From: JAAYHV01 sp964400515
GTDB lineage: Bacteria; Bacillota; Clostridia; Peptostreptococcales; Anaerovoracaceae
Direction of reading: 5' to 3'
Length of the DNA: 64,000 bases
NCBI GenBank assembly: GCA_964400515.1
Contig: CAYNTJ010000007.1
Location: 1 to 64,000 of the forward strand
This document shows positions 24,102 to 31,759 of the stretch, one piece after another. A model generated the notes under the pieces. That model was given only the letters and a program-made list of their open reading frames with translations, was not told the origin of the DNA and ran no database searches. The position numbers were made by a program, and so were the translations under genes. The number at the start of each line of letters is the position of its first letter. Within the stretch, counting starts at the first letter, position 1.

Positions 24102-26960
24102 ATGTGGGTTAACCCATATGTAGATGATAACGGCCAGTGTTTTGTGGGTAAGTATACAAGCACAGGCGGAAACATTTTTGTAAACGGTTATTACTACAGA
24201 GAACCTTATGCAGGTATTAGGTATGAGGGTAAGCATGCCGGAATAAGAAGAACGGGTTATCACCATCACGTAGTTACAGTTGAAAAGACTTCAAGTACTC
24301 AGTCTAAGGTTACTGTATATAAAGACGGAACTATGGTATGGGAGAGTACACTAGATAGTGTAATGGGAGATACTAAAGGGAGACCTTGGTGCTTAGGACA
24401 GGATTGGGACGATGATAATATTACTAACTTCTTTGACGGTGAGATAGACGAACTGGTATTTTATGACCATGCCCTTACAACTAGTGAAGTGGCAGCATCT
24501 AAGTATACAAGGAACCTATATGAAAATGAAGGTTTAGATATATTAAAGTATGAAGAGTTCATAGAAACAAAGGCATCATATACAAGTAACGGTAACTATC
24601 TTAAGTCACAGACGGATTCCTTAGGTAATACGGTTAGATATGATTGGGATGAAACTAAAGGAATATTAAATAGCACAACTGATGCTAAAGGAAGTACAAC
24701 TAATTATTCCTATGATAATAACTTGGATCAAATGACATCTGTTTCAAAAAATGTAGGAAGTCAAACAATAACTAATAGCTATTCTTATGATGATAGTGAC
24801 AGATTAAGTACAATTAATCATAACGGATTTGACTATACTTTTACCTATGATGCACTAGGAAACAACACTAAAGTAAATGTAGGTAATCGGAATCTGATAA
24901 CCAGAAGCTTTGAAGCCAGAACAAGTCTTTTAACAGATATCACTTACGGTAACGGACAGAAGATGATATATTCCTACGATGATTCGGATAGGGTAAAGGG
25001 CGTTAGCTATGACGACGGTAGTGCTAGCGAATTAAGATATGAATACGAATACGATGCTGCAGGTAACCTTGGATACCATAATGACATAGAAAATGATGTA
25101 AGTTATAAATACATTTATGATTTATCTGATAGGCTTACAAAGATAAAGGACTCAAAGGGCAATGTACTAACCTATGGGTTTGATGAAAACAATAAAGTAT
25201 CAGAAGTAAATGATTTAGTTAACGGTACTACATATACTACAGGGTTTGACTTTGATAAGGATAGCAGAGTTAAAGTAATATCTTACACAAGAGGAACAGA
25301 TACTACCAAATCAACATCAAAGCTTAACTATTCCTATGATCTTTTAGGCAGAGTACCGTCAATTGTAACGGATGTAGACGGCATTGAAATCTTTGAATCA
25401 TGCTTTGAATTCACACAGGGAATAGACGGCTCATCATCTGTTCAGCTTCAGTCAATGACTAATACGGCAGGAAGTAATACAGGCGCCTACAATGAGGAAG
25501 AACTTAGTTATACCTATGATTCAAATGGTAATATACTTACAATTACAGTAGTAACTAAAAAAGAAGGTCAACAAGATGTAACAAAAGTAATAGAGTATGA
25601 GTATAACGAGCTTAATGAAGTCGTAAGGGAAAACAATGAAGTATTGAATAAAACCATGACCTACTCCTATGATTTGGGTGGCAATATTCTATCTAAGAGC
25701 GAATATGCGTATACCACAGAAAGCTTGGGGAACCCAGTTGATACCATAGAGTATGTTTATGGAGATACTAACTGGAAAGATAAACTGACACAAATCACAG
25801 TAGACAATAATGATAAAACACTAACATATGATGCAATAGGCAATTTAGAAACATTTGACGGGAACACTTATACATGGGAAGAAGGCAGAAGGTTAAAGAG
25901 TATTGCTAATGCGAATCAGAGTATTTCTTACATGTACAATGCCGGTGGTATTAGGACGAGTAAGATGGTAGATGGAGTTAAAACCGATTATCATCTTGTA
26001 GGGGATAAAGTGGCCCTTGAAACAGATGGCACAAATACTATATACTATACTTATGATGCTTCGGGTAAGCTAATAAGCATGAACCTGACAAATACTACCT
26101 ATCCTAGTGGAGCAGAATTCTACTACATCAGAAATGCTCAAGGTGATATTACCGGGTTATATGATGGCACAGGAAAAGTAGTTGTAGAATATTCCTATGA
26201 CACTTGGGGTAAACCGGAAAGTGCTACTGATTCAGACGGAATTACAGGAGAATTATCAGACACAGTAGGAAAGATAAACCCATATAGATACAGAGGCTAT
26301 AGGTATGACGCTGAAACGGGCATGTACTACTTACAGAGTAGATACTATAACCCTGAGATTGGTAAGTTTATTAATGCGGATACTTCAATAACAAAATATG
26401 GTGGGAATTTAGATATGTGCAATTTGTTTGTTTGTTGCTCGAATAATCCTGTCAATATGATAGATGAGAATGGCTGTTGGACAAGATGGATTACTGCCAC
26501 TGTGGCAGTTGTTGCTGCAACTGTAGCTATTGTCGCAACAGCTCCGGTAGCACTTACGGTAGCTGTAGTAGCAACAGCCACATTAGCAATACAAACTGTA
26601 CATTACGATGATAGGGAAAAGAGGAACGAAGGTGTTCCGTCAACTAAAGAAGGCTGTAAAGGTACTGAAGGGCTGATAGATTTAGATATAAAAGACGATT
26701 TACACCAATTTTCAGCTACTGATGGTAATAGAAACACAAAAGAGTGTTGGGATAATGGCAAGGAAGCTATTTATGATTCGGAAGGTAATTTGGTTATTGA
26801 TCCAAAAGATATAGGAACATATAATTATTGTGTTCCTAAAGGCGGCCTTAGTGATGTAGGTCATGCTATTGTTGATGTGTTGCCATACTTCATTTTTGGT
26901 AATAACGATGATGACTGGGGGCCAGTACTTAATACTATTATTAAATGGACGGAGGAATAG
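24102..26960 (+). CDS. large Rhs polymorphic toxin, 5'-truncated by frameshift
   Basis: 952 aa remain. Residues 1-150 are a LamG/concanavalin-like domain (SISMWVNPY is cut at its start; YKDGTMVWES and FDGEIDELVFYDHAL are visible). Residues 165-580 are YD repeats. Residues 580-760 are the Rhs core. The rest is a tip with a long Ala/Val hydrophobic stretch and a polar toxin domain containing NTKECWDNGKEAIYDSEGN, GTYNYCVPKGG and DVLPYFIFGNNDDD. The LamG frame continues upstream only after a one-base shift, and no signal peptide or start is found, so the N-terminus is damaged. The tip family is unassigned. The ankyrin gene after it is the likely immunity partner. Confidence 0.8.
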   Translation: MWVNPYVDDNGQCFVGKYTSTGGNIFVNGYYYREPYAGIRYEGKHAGIRRTGYHHHVVTVEKTSSTQSKVTVYKDGTMVWESTLDSVMGDTKGRPWCLGQDWDDDNITNFFDGEIDELVFYDHALTTSEVAASKYTRNLYENEGLDILKYEEFIETKASYTSNGNYLKSQTDSLGNTVRYDWDETKGILNSTTDAKGSTTNYSYDNNLDQMTSVSKNVGSQTITNSYSYDDSDRLSTINHNGFDYTFTYDALGNNTKVNVGNRNLITRSFEARTSLLTDITYGNGQKMIYSYDDSDRVKGVSYDDGSASELRYEYEYDAAGNLGYHNDIENDVSYKYIYDLSDRLTKIKDSKGNVLTYGFDENNKVSEVNDLVNGTTYTTGFDFDKDSRVKVISYTRGTDTTKSTSKLNYSYDLLGRVPSIVTDVDGIEIFESCFEFTQGIDGSSSVQLQSMTNTAGSNTGAYNEEELSYTYDSNGNILTITVVTKKEGQQDVTKVIEYEYNELNEVVRENNEVLNKTMTYSYDLGGNILSKSEYAYTTESLGNPVDTIEYVYGDTNWKDKLTQITVDNNDKTLTYDAIGNLETFDGNTYTWEEGRRLKSIANANQSISYMYNAGGIRTSKMVDGVKTDYHLVGDKVALETDGTNTIYYTYDASGKLISMNLTNTTYPSGAEFYYIRNAQGDITGLYDGTGKVVVEYSYDTWGKPESATDSDGITGELSDTVGKINPYRYRGYRYDAETGMYYLQSRYYNPEIGKFINADTSITKYGGNLDMCNLFVCCSNNPVNMIDENGCWTRWITATVAVVAATVAIVATAPVALTVAVVATATLAIQTVHYDDREKRNEGVPSTKEGCKGTEGLIDLDIKDDLHQFSATDGNRNTKECWDNGKEAIYDSEGNLVIDPKDIGTYNYCVPKGGLSDVGHAIVDVLPYFIFGNNDDDWGPVLNTIIKWTEE
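25823..26380 (+). repeat. Rhs core DNA repeat, copy 2
   Basis: Copy in the large rhs gene. It matches copies 1 and 3 almost throughout, with scattered substitutions and a short in-frame insertion encoding GITGELSDTVG that copy 3 shares and copy 1 lacks. Confidence 0.9.
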
Positions 26961-26961
26961 A

Positions 26962-27789
26962 ATGAAAAATTTATATAGAATATTCACAATTATTTTAGTA
27001 TTATTGCTTATCACATTGCTATTTTTACAATACAATTCTCATTCATATCATTCAATAAAATTAGTTGAGGCTATTGAAAATAGGGATTTCGAATTAATAG
27101 AAGAAATAGTGACAGATGACTATATGGCTTTAAATACCTTTCCTTCTATTATGCCAGATATTTGGAATTCAATAATGGGTATTCCTATAGAATATCCACT
27201 TACGGTTGCATGTATTATGGGAGACTCAGAAATGGTTAAATTCTTGTTGGATAAAGGTGCATGTCCTAATATTATCGGGCATACTGGAAAAACCCCCCTT
27301 ATAAAAAGCTTAGAAGTTAATAATAAGAATAGATTTGAAATAGCAATGATACTTATTGAGTATGGAGCTCAGATCGACTATATAGTACCTAATAGCAAAT
27401 TGGATAGTGTTATGCTAAATAGTGTATCGATATTTACTAGTGATAATAGCACTACTATTGAAGAAGGCCAAGGATTCTTTGACTATTTATGGGAAAGGGC
27501 TGACCTTAAGAGGACAAACATGACTTATTTACTATGTAATTGCGCCTACTACAATAATGTGTATGCAGGGACTAAAGTGTTGTCGAATACCGATACAGAA
27601 ATAAATTCGACAAATGGTTTAAAGGAAACACCTTTAATCAAAGCAAGTAAAAATAATTCATATGAGTTTGCAGTTATGCTTTTAGAAAGAGGGGCCAACA
27701 AAGATTTAACTGATGAAAACGGTAAAACTGCAAGGGATTATGCTGAAGAATATGGCTATACGGAACTCATACAATTACTTTCAGAGTAA
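26962..27789 (+). CDS. ankyrin-repeat protein, predicted immunity protein
   Basis: A 275-aa protein with an N-terminal membrane helix (IFTIILVLLLITLLFL) and then ankyrin repeats: YPLTVACIMGDSEMVKFLLD, KTPLIKSLEVNNKNRFEIAM and ETPLIKASKNNSYEFAVMLL, ending NGKTARDYAEEYGYTELIQLL. Ankyrin-repeat proteins are a known immunity class beside polymorphic toxins. GGAGG sits six bases before the ATG and the gene starts one base after the rhs stop, so it is coupled to the large rhs gene. An alternative upstream frame start within rhs is rejected. Confidence 0.75.
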   Translation: MKNLYRIFTIILVLLLITLLFLQYNSHSYHSIKLVEAIENRDFELIEEIVTDDYMALNTFPSIMPDIWNSIMGIPIEYPLTVACIMGDSEMVKFLLDKGACPNIIGHTGKTPLIKSLEVNNKNRFEIAMILIEYGAQIDYIVPNSKLDSVMLNSVSIFTSDNSTTIEEGQGFFDYLWERADLKRTNMTYLLCNCAYYNNVYAGTKVLSNTDTEINSTNGLKETPLIKASKNNSYEFAVMLLERGANKDLTDENGKTARDYAEEYGYTELIQLLSE

Positions 27790-27827
27790 TTGTTGTAGCA
27801 CAGTAAATTACAGTGTGAAAGTGATAT

Positions 27828-28250
27828 ATGACTAGATACCAAGTGAATATTGGAGCGTCTTTGCTTTGCGGAGTTATTGCGGGTGTAGGTAATGCTTCTA
27901 ATCAGTATGCGAACTATAGAATTGAGAGAAAAGCACAGATGAGCTCTAAAGTGAATAAAGATGAGACAGATCATAGTGGTACTACTAGTAAAAAGACTAT
28001 AACATCTTCGAATGGAAAAGTAGCAAGCGAATGTAGTTTTAATGAATATGTAGACTATAAAAGCATAGCTGTCTCTAGCTTGACAGCTTTAACCTTTGCG
28101 CCGTTATCCATTGGAGCGAGCAAAGTTGCAAGCGCGACATTCGGTGGGTGTAAGGCTAAAGATGCATGGGACTTTACATCGCAACTTATTGCTAACTTTG
28201 CGACAGGTGGTAATGTTTCAGCACTGCAGTCATGCGTAGAGTTGTTTTGA
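27828..28250 (+). CDS. displaced Rhs toxin tip without core
   Basis: A 140-aa product with two hydrophobic glycine/alanine-rich stretches (GASLLCGVIAGVG; SSLTALTFAPLSIGAS) of the type found in the linker just after Rhs cores. No catalytic domain is recognised. The upstream 38 bases hold a degenerate AAAGTGATAT word like the junction repeats. No strong ribosome site is seen. Probably the remains of a tip whose core was deleted; it may be silent. Confidence 0.5.
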   Translation: MTRYQVNIGASLLCGVIAGVGNASNQYANYRIERKAQMSSKVNKDETDHSGTTSKKTITSSNGKVASECSFNEYVDYKSIAVSSLTALTFAPLSIGASKVASATFGGCKAKDAWDFTSQLIANFATGGNVSALQSCVELF

Positions 28251-28262
28251 TGGAGGTGCTCA

Positions 28263-28511
28263 GTGAAAATTTATATAACAAAAGATTGGAGAAGAGGCTA
28301 TAAGTTGATTACTGTACTGGTTATAGTAGCGATTTTGTTGGGGCTTCGGTTAATTACTTGGGGTATGGAGAATGAAGATTCCGCCGTAGTCCTACTTGGT
28401 GTAGTGTTTTTGCTAACACATGTGTTGACGTATTGTATAGGTACATACTCAATATCAAGGTTAGACAGATATATTCTTAAAGAAGATTTATGCTTAGTAA
28501 TCTATACATAA
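28263..28511 (+). CDS. small two-helix membrane protein
   Basis: 82 aa with two predicted membrane helices (LITVLVIVAILLGLRLI; VVLLGVVFLLTHVLTYCIG). The start is GTG, six bases after a good GGAGG. It follows the displaced tip by 12 bases, so it is a candidate immunity protein or the remains of one. No family was recognised. Confidence 0.55.
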   Translation: MKIYITKDWRRGYKLITVLVIVAILLGLRLITWGMENEDSAVVLLGVVFLLTHVLTYCIGTYSISRLDRYILKEDLCLVIYT

Positions 28512-28523
28512 AGGAATAAGCGA

Positions 28524-28607
28524 ATGGCTTCAGTAGAACTAGAAAAACATGTTTACTACGAAATATTAGGATTAACAGAAGGGATGTATGGGGGGATAAG
28601 AAAATGA
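28524..28607 (+). CDS. possible 27-residue leader or gene fragment
   Basis: A short open frame (MASVELEKHVYYEILGLTEG...) that ends by overlapping the next ATG in an ATGA. It could be a coupling leader or the N-terminal scrap of a lost immunity gene. AAGGAATAAG precedes it. Confidence 0.3.
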   Translation: MASVELEKHVYYEILGLTEGMYGGIRK

Positions 28608-29131
28608 AGATAAAAGTAGAAAAGTATGTATATCTAAAAATGGCGGATATCTTCATTCATAGAATGAATTGTACCCCGGAGAACATCTCGAAGCTAATAG
28701 ATGTTTTTGAGTTTAAAAATAACATTGAAATTGTTGCAGACATGGGATTTGCAGATGAAGAAAGCTTTCCATTTGAAAAAATTGAAAGTTTTAAATTGAA
28801 GCATAACGCTTCTTTTGAAAAAAACAAGTATTCTAATGGTTTCTTTAGATTGATAGCTTTATCAAATGAATGTCAAAACTTTCTGAAGGACTCTTTCACT
28901 TTTGATATTGAGCATATAGCTATTTACAGTGTCAAAGATGAAAGTATATTGGGGCAAAACTTATCTTATGATATGTGCAGAAGTTTGATAAAGCAAAAGA
29001 GAATCGATGTATTTATGGTGATCACACTGGACGAATCTAGAATTGTGATTACACTTAGCAAAGAAACTTACAATGCAAAACAGATGGCAGCAAAAATCAA
29101 AGGGTTATTTAAATCTGAATTGCAACAATAA
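28604..29131 (+). CDS. unrecognised soluble protein, possible immunity protein
   Basis: A 175-aa soluble acidic/basic mixed protein without signal peptide or membrane helix. I recognise no motif. GGGGGA is found shortly before the ATG. It sits at the end of a run of small genes downstream of a displaced Rhs tip, where immunity genes gather. The role is inferred from context only. Confidence 0.5.
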   Translation: MKIKVEKYVYLKMADIFIHRMNCTPENISKLIDVFEFKNNIEIVADMGFADEESFPFEKIESFKLKHNASFEKNKYSNGFFRLIALSNECQNFLKDSFTFDIEHIAIYSVKDESILGQNLSYDMCRSLIKQKRIDVFMVITLDESRIVITLSKETYNAKQMAAKIKGLFKSELQQ

Positions 29132-29142
29132 GGATTTGTCGA

Positions 29143-29187
29143 AAAGGAACCCGCATTAACTTTTACAGTAGTACGGGTTCCCTTAAT
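29143..29187. terminator. hairpin after the 175-aa gene
   Basis: Arms GGAACCCG (29146-29153) and CGGGTTCC (29174-29181) with a 20-base loop. The T-rich flank is better on the minus strand, so it may be a general transcription barrier. Confidence 0.45.
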
Positions 29188-29248
29188 AAAAAATCTACGT
29201 CTTAACAAGCAATGAGTTTTCAAAGCAAGACCTTTTTCGTAAATGTAA

Positions 29249-29524
29249 TTCCCGCACCTTGAAAAGTTTCATCTGTGGAATCCACAGAAAAATATTTGTA
29301 TCAGTATCGCAAAACCACTGCCTGGCATGCAAGCAGGGGTTACAACTATCGAGGCGGTGAATGCTACTGGTATATTGTGTGCAAAAGAAGATAAACCTGG
29401 ACATGTCAGTGTTACTCCAATGATGGGTACAAATCAAGAGTGGATTGATGCTGGATCTAATTCAATTTGGACAGTTACACTTAAATCTATAGTAGTTAAA
29501 TGGGATGGTAGAATAAATGAATAA
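29249..29524 (+). pseudogene. toxin-tip remnant
   Basis: An open frame from after a stop at 29248 to 29524 encodes about 91 residues, with an internal ATG at 29327. The end (KPGHVSVTPMMGTNQEWIDAG) has the look of a small enzymatic toxin tail, but no core or start remains upstream. The stop overlaps an immunity-like frame (ATGAATAA), the arrangement of a toxin-immunity pair. Confidence 0.45.
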
Positions 29525-29733
29525 CATAGAAAAAATAATGAAAATGATAAATTGGAAAAAATGATCCCATAACTCAAATCAAAGGAGTTTGTTTAGCAGA
29601 AAAAATAAAAAATTTGAAGATATTTATGCAACCAATGGGTTATGGAAGTAAAGCAGTATGGGAAAATTGCGCATTAATCATATGCAAAAGAAGTGATAAG
29701 GAATTACAGCTTACGAAGAATAAGATAATATAG
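29517..29733 (+). pseudogene. frameshifted immunity-gene remnant
   Basis: ATG at 29517 reads MNNIEKIMKMINWKK and hits TGA at 29562. A one-base shift in the A run restores the frame, giving NDPITQIKGVCLAEKIKNL and QPMGYGSKAVWENCALIICK before a TAG at 29731. The pattern WxNDxxIQxxGxxLA...VWxNCAxII recurs in small immunity-type proteins beside Rhs toxins (recalled, not searched). The gene is broken. Confidence 0.5.
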
Positions 29734-29791
29734 AAGGCAGAAGACTAAAACCATAACAAACACTATAGGGTTTTTACATTAGATCGTATAT

Positions 29792-29814
29792 TGGAGTGCG
29801 GCGAAAAAGTGATA
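29792..29814 (+). repeat. short junction repeat, copy B
   Basis: Partner of the word at 23880-23902. It lies 26 bases upstream of Rhs core copy 3. A further 17-base scrap of the core (GAAGGCAGAAGACTAAA) occurs at 29732-29748. Confidence 0.6.
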
Positions 29815-29831
29815 CTCGGATATGATACCAT

Positions 29832-30776
29832 ATGCATACAAATGGAACAGAATTCTACTACATCAGAAATGCCCAGGGAGATATATCAGGGCTATATGAT
29901 GATACAGGTAAAGTAGTTGTAGAATATTCCTATGACACTTGGGGCAAACCGGAAAGTGCTGTTGATTCAGACGGAATTACAGGAGAACTGGCAGATACAG
30001 TAGGAACGAAAAACCCATACAGATACAGAGGTTACAGATATGACTTTGAAACGGGTATGTACTACTTACAGAGTAGGTACTATAGCCCTGAGGTTGGTAG
30101 GTTTATTAGTGCGGACGATAGGCTGAATAACGACTTGCTAGGGAATAACACATACGTATATTGTGGAAATAACCCTGTACTAAGAGCGGATGATAGTGGT
30201 CATGGCTGGTGGATAATAGGAGCAGCTGTAGCTGGTGGCATTATAGGTGGCTTTGCGAAAATAGGAACTAATCTAATTTCTGGAGAAAAATGGAACAAAG
30301 GTGTAATTGGTGCCGTAGTAGGTGGTGCTGTTTTTGGAGCGGTTATGGCAGCCACCGGTAATGTAGTTGCAGCAGACTTATCAAGTGCAGCAGCGGAATT
30401 AGCAGTAAACGAAGCATGTTCATATAATAAAGTGACAGGAAAATGGAATGGGGAAAGCGGTGTTAGGGAGCTAAATAAAGCAAATGTGAAAGAATCGGCA
30501 AAGAAAGTATTTTATGATACTATAGTAAACGGAGCGGTGTATTCTTTAACTGGTGTAGGGGCTAGCAGAGTTGCGAATGTCGGCAAAACTTGGATTAAAC
30601 CTCAGAAATTCGCAAGCTGTTTTCTCGGAAAATATGCAAGGAAAAATGCTGAACAGACCATGGCTAATGCGTTATTTAACAGTACTTACGATGCTTCTCA
30701 AGTATACGAAGGTCTATTAAAAAATCCTGATGGAGGTTATTCTTTTAGTCAAGTGAAAATAAAGGATTTAATGTAG
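29832..30776 (+). CDS. orphan Rhs core plus C-terminal tip
   Basis: 314 aa. Residues 1-95 are the 3' half of the Rhs core, ending GRFISADDR. After NNTYVYCGNNPVLRADDSG comes a different tip of about 195 residues. Its first part is glycine/alanine-rich and hydrophobic (GAAVAGGIIGGFAK, GAVVGGAVFGAVMAATG), followed by a polar stretch (KVFYDTIVNGAVYSLTG) with no recognised catalytic motif. There is no signal peptide and no clear ribosome site at the ATG. Like the copy at 21983 it is a displaced tip ready for recombination. Confidence 0.75.
   Translation: MHTNGTEFYYIRNAQGDISGLYDDTGKVVVEYSYDTWGKPESAVDSDGITGELADTVGTKNPYRYRGYRYDFETGMYYLQSRYYSPEVGRFISADDRLNNDLLGNNTYVYCGNNPVLRADDSGHGWWIIGAAVAGGIIGGFAKIGTNLISGEKWNKGVIGAVVGGAVFGAVMAATGNVVAADLSSAAAELAVNEACSYNKVTGKWNGESGVRELNKANVKESAKKVFYDTIVNGAVYSLTGVGASRVANVGKTWIKPQKFASCFLGKYARKNAEQTMANALFNSTYDASQVYEGLLKNPDGGYSFSQVKIKDLM
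29840..30116 (+). repeat. Rhs core DNA repeat, copy 3
   Basis: 3' half of the core. It contains the 70-base run identical to copy 1 and the GITGEL-encoding insertion of copy 2, i.e. a mosaic of the two, as expected from recombination. Confidence 0.9.
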
Positions 30777-30799
30777 TAAAACTGGAGGAATTAGAAATA

Positions 30800-31582
30800 G
30801 TGTATAAGAAGATTATGAAGAAAATTAGTATGACCGAGCATCAAAGAGAATGTTTAATAAAAGTTAGTATATTAGCGGCTGCTTTTTTTGGTTTGAATTT
30901 TGTATTTATAACGCCATGGGTGCTAAGTATGTTCTTATCTTATGAAAAACTTTATTTAGTGTTTAAGATAAGTGGAATCTTATTTTTTGTTTCGGGTGGT
31001 ATAATGATATTTTTATTGTGTACGTTGGACCAAATAATAATTAAGCCGGTAAAGGGAGAAAAACTTCCGTCTCCCTTTACTGACTTTGAGGAAACCGTGG
31101 AGTATTTTGATGAAGCAACTGGTAATCAAGGCTATGAAAAACATGAGCAGGTATGCGTTTCGGAAAACGCTAAGATGCAGGTTTATTCTCAAAGGAAACT
31201 TGATTCGAGGGCGCATTTTGTAATACTAAATAGGATAAAGCAGATGGAGGATGACACCTTAGATACCTTCGATGAAGTCTTTGATAAGTTCATTACCAAT
31301 TATTTTGCCGGAAGTGTGACGGGGCATGTTCACCTGACAATAGTTATGTGTGTTGATAGGGTTACTCCACAGTTCTATAAATTTGTTGATAATAATATTC
31401 ATAATGGTTTAAAACTTTTTCAACTACCTGCCGGAATCTCATATGGCGGTAAGCAGATATACATAGCGAAACAAAAGGACGGATTTGCAATCATGAAGTA
31501 TAAGAAGATGAGGAAAGAATTCTTAGAATTACTAGACATAGACCCTATACCAACTAAAAAGGAAAAGGATGTATTAAATTAG
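30800..31582 (+). CDS. membrane protein, predicted immunity protein of the third tip
   Basis: A 260-aa protein with two or three helices in the first 80 residues (ILAAAFFGLNFVFITPWVLS; ISGILFFVSGGIMIFLLCTL) and a soluble C-terminal domain of about 170 residues. No family recognised. GTG start at 30800, about eleven bases after GGAGG; an ATG at 30815 is an alternative. It follows the tip gene by 23 bases, the same distance as in the first tip/immunity pair. Confidence 0.6.
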   Translation: MYKKIMKKISMTEHQRECLIKVSILAAAFFGLNFVFITPWVLSMFLSYEKLYLVFKISGILFFVSGGIMIFLLCTLDQIIIKPVKGEKLPSPFTDFEETVEYFDEATGNQGYEKHEQVCVSENAKMQVYSQRKLDSRAHFVILNRIKQMEDDTLDTFDEVFDKFITNYFAGSVTGHVHLTIVMCVDRVTPQFYKFVDNNIHNGLKLFQLPAGISYGGKQIYIAKQKDGFAIMKYKKMRKEFLELLDIDPIPTKKEKDVLN

Positions 31583-31759
31583 GCCATATACATTTAGGCA
31601 TAATGAGCAGAAGTGATGTAATGAGATTGGGTTATGAAGTGATCCAAAATGTTGGATACTTGAGAGCATTTTAAGTTTTGTGTAAACTTTAAATTAACAT
31701 AGTATTAAGTAATAAATTAGGGACTGAAGCAGCTGTTATGCGCCTTAGTCCCTTTATTT
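31583..31759. other. intergenic region at the island edge
   Basis: Holds a 23-codon open frame (31603-31674, MSRSDVMRLGYEVIQ...) without a ribosome site, probably a scrap, and the terminator at 31719. Nothing else was seen. Confidence 0.4.
31719..31753 (-). terminator. terminator after the dynamin-like gene
   Basis: Arms AGGGACT and AGTCCCT; on the minus strand the stem is followed by an AT-rich tail (TAATTTATTAC). It may also serve transcripts from the Rhs side, where a T run (TTTATTTTTATTT) follows. Confidence 0.7.

Noticed and set aside
25117..26380. CRISPR-like or tandem repeats in the rhs gene
   Set aside because: The periodic words are coding YD repeats (YSYDxxxRL type) without constant spacing or identical units.
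21559..31759. Insertion sequence or prophage as carrier of the Rhs island
   Set aside because: No transposase, integrase, flanking direct repeat or phage gene could be found; the repeats are Rhs cores.
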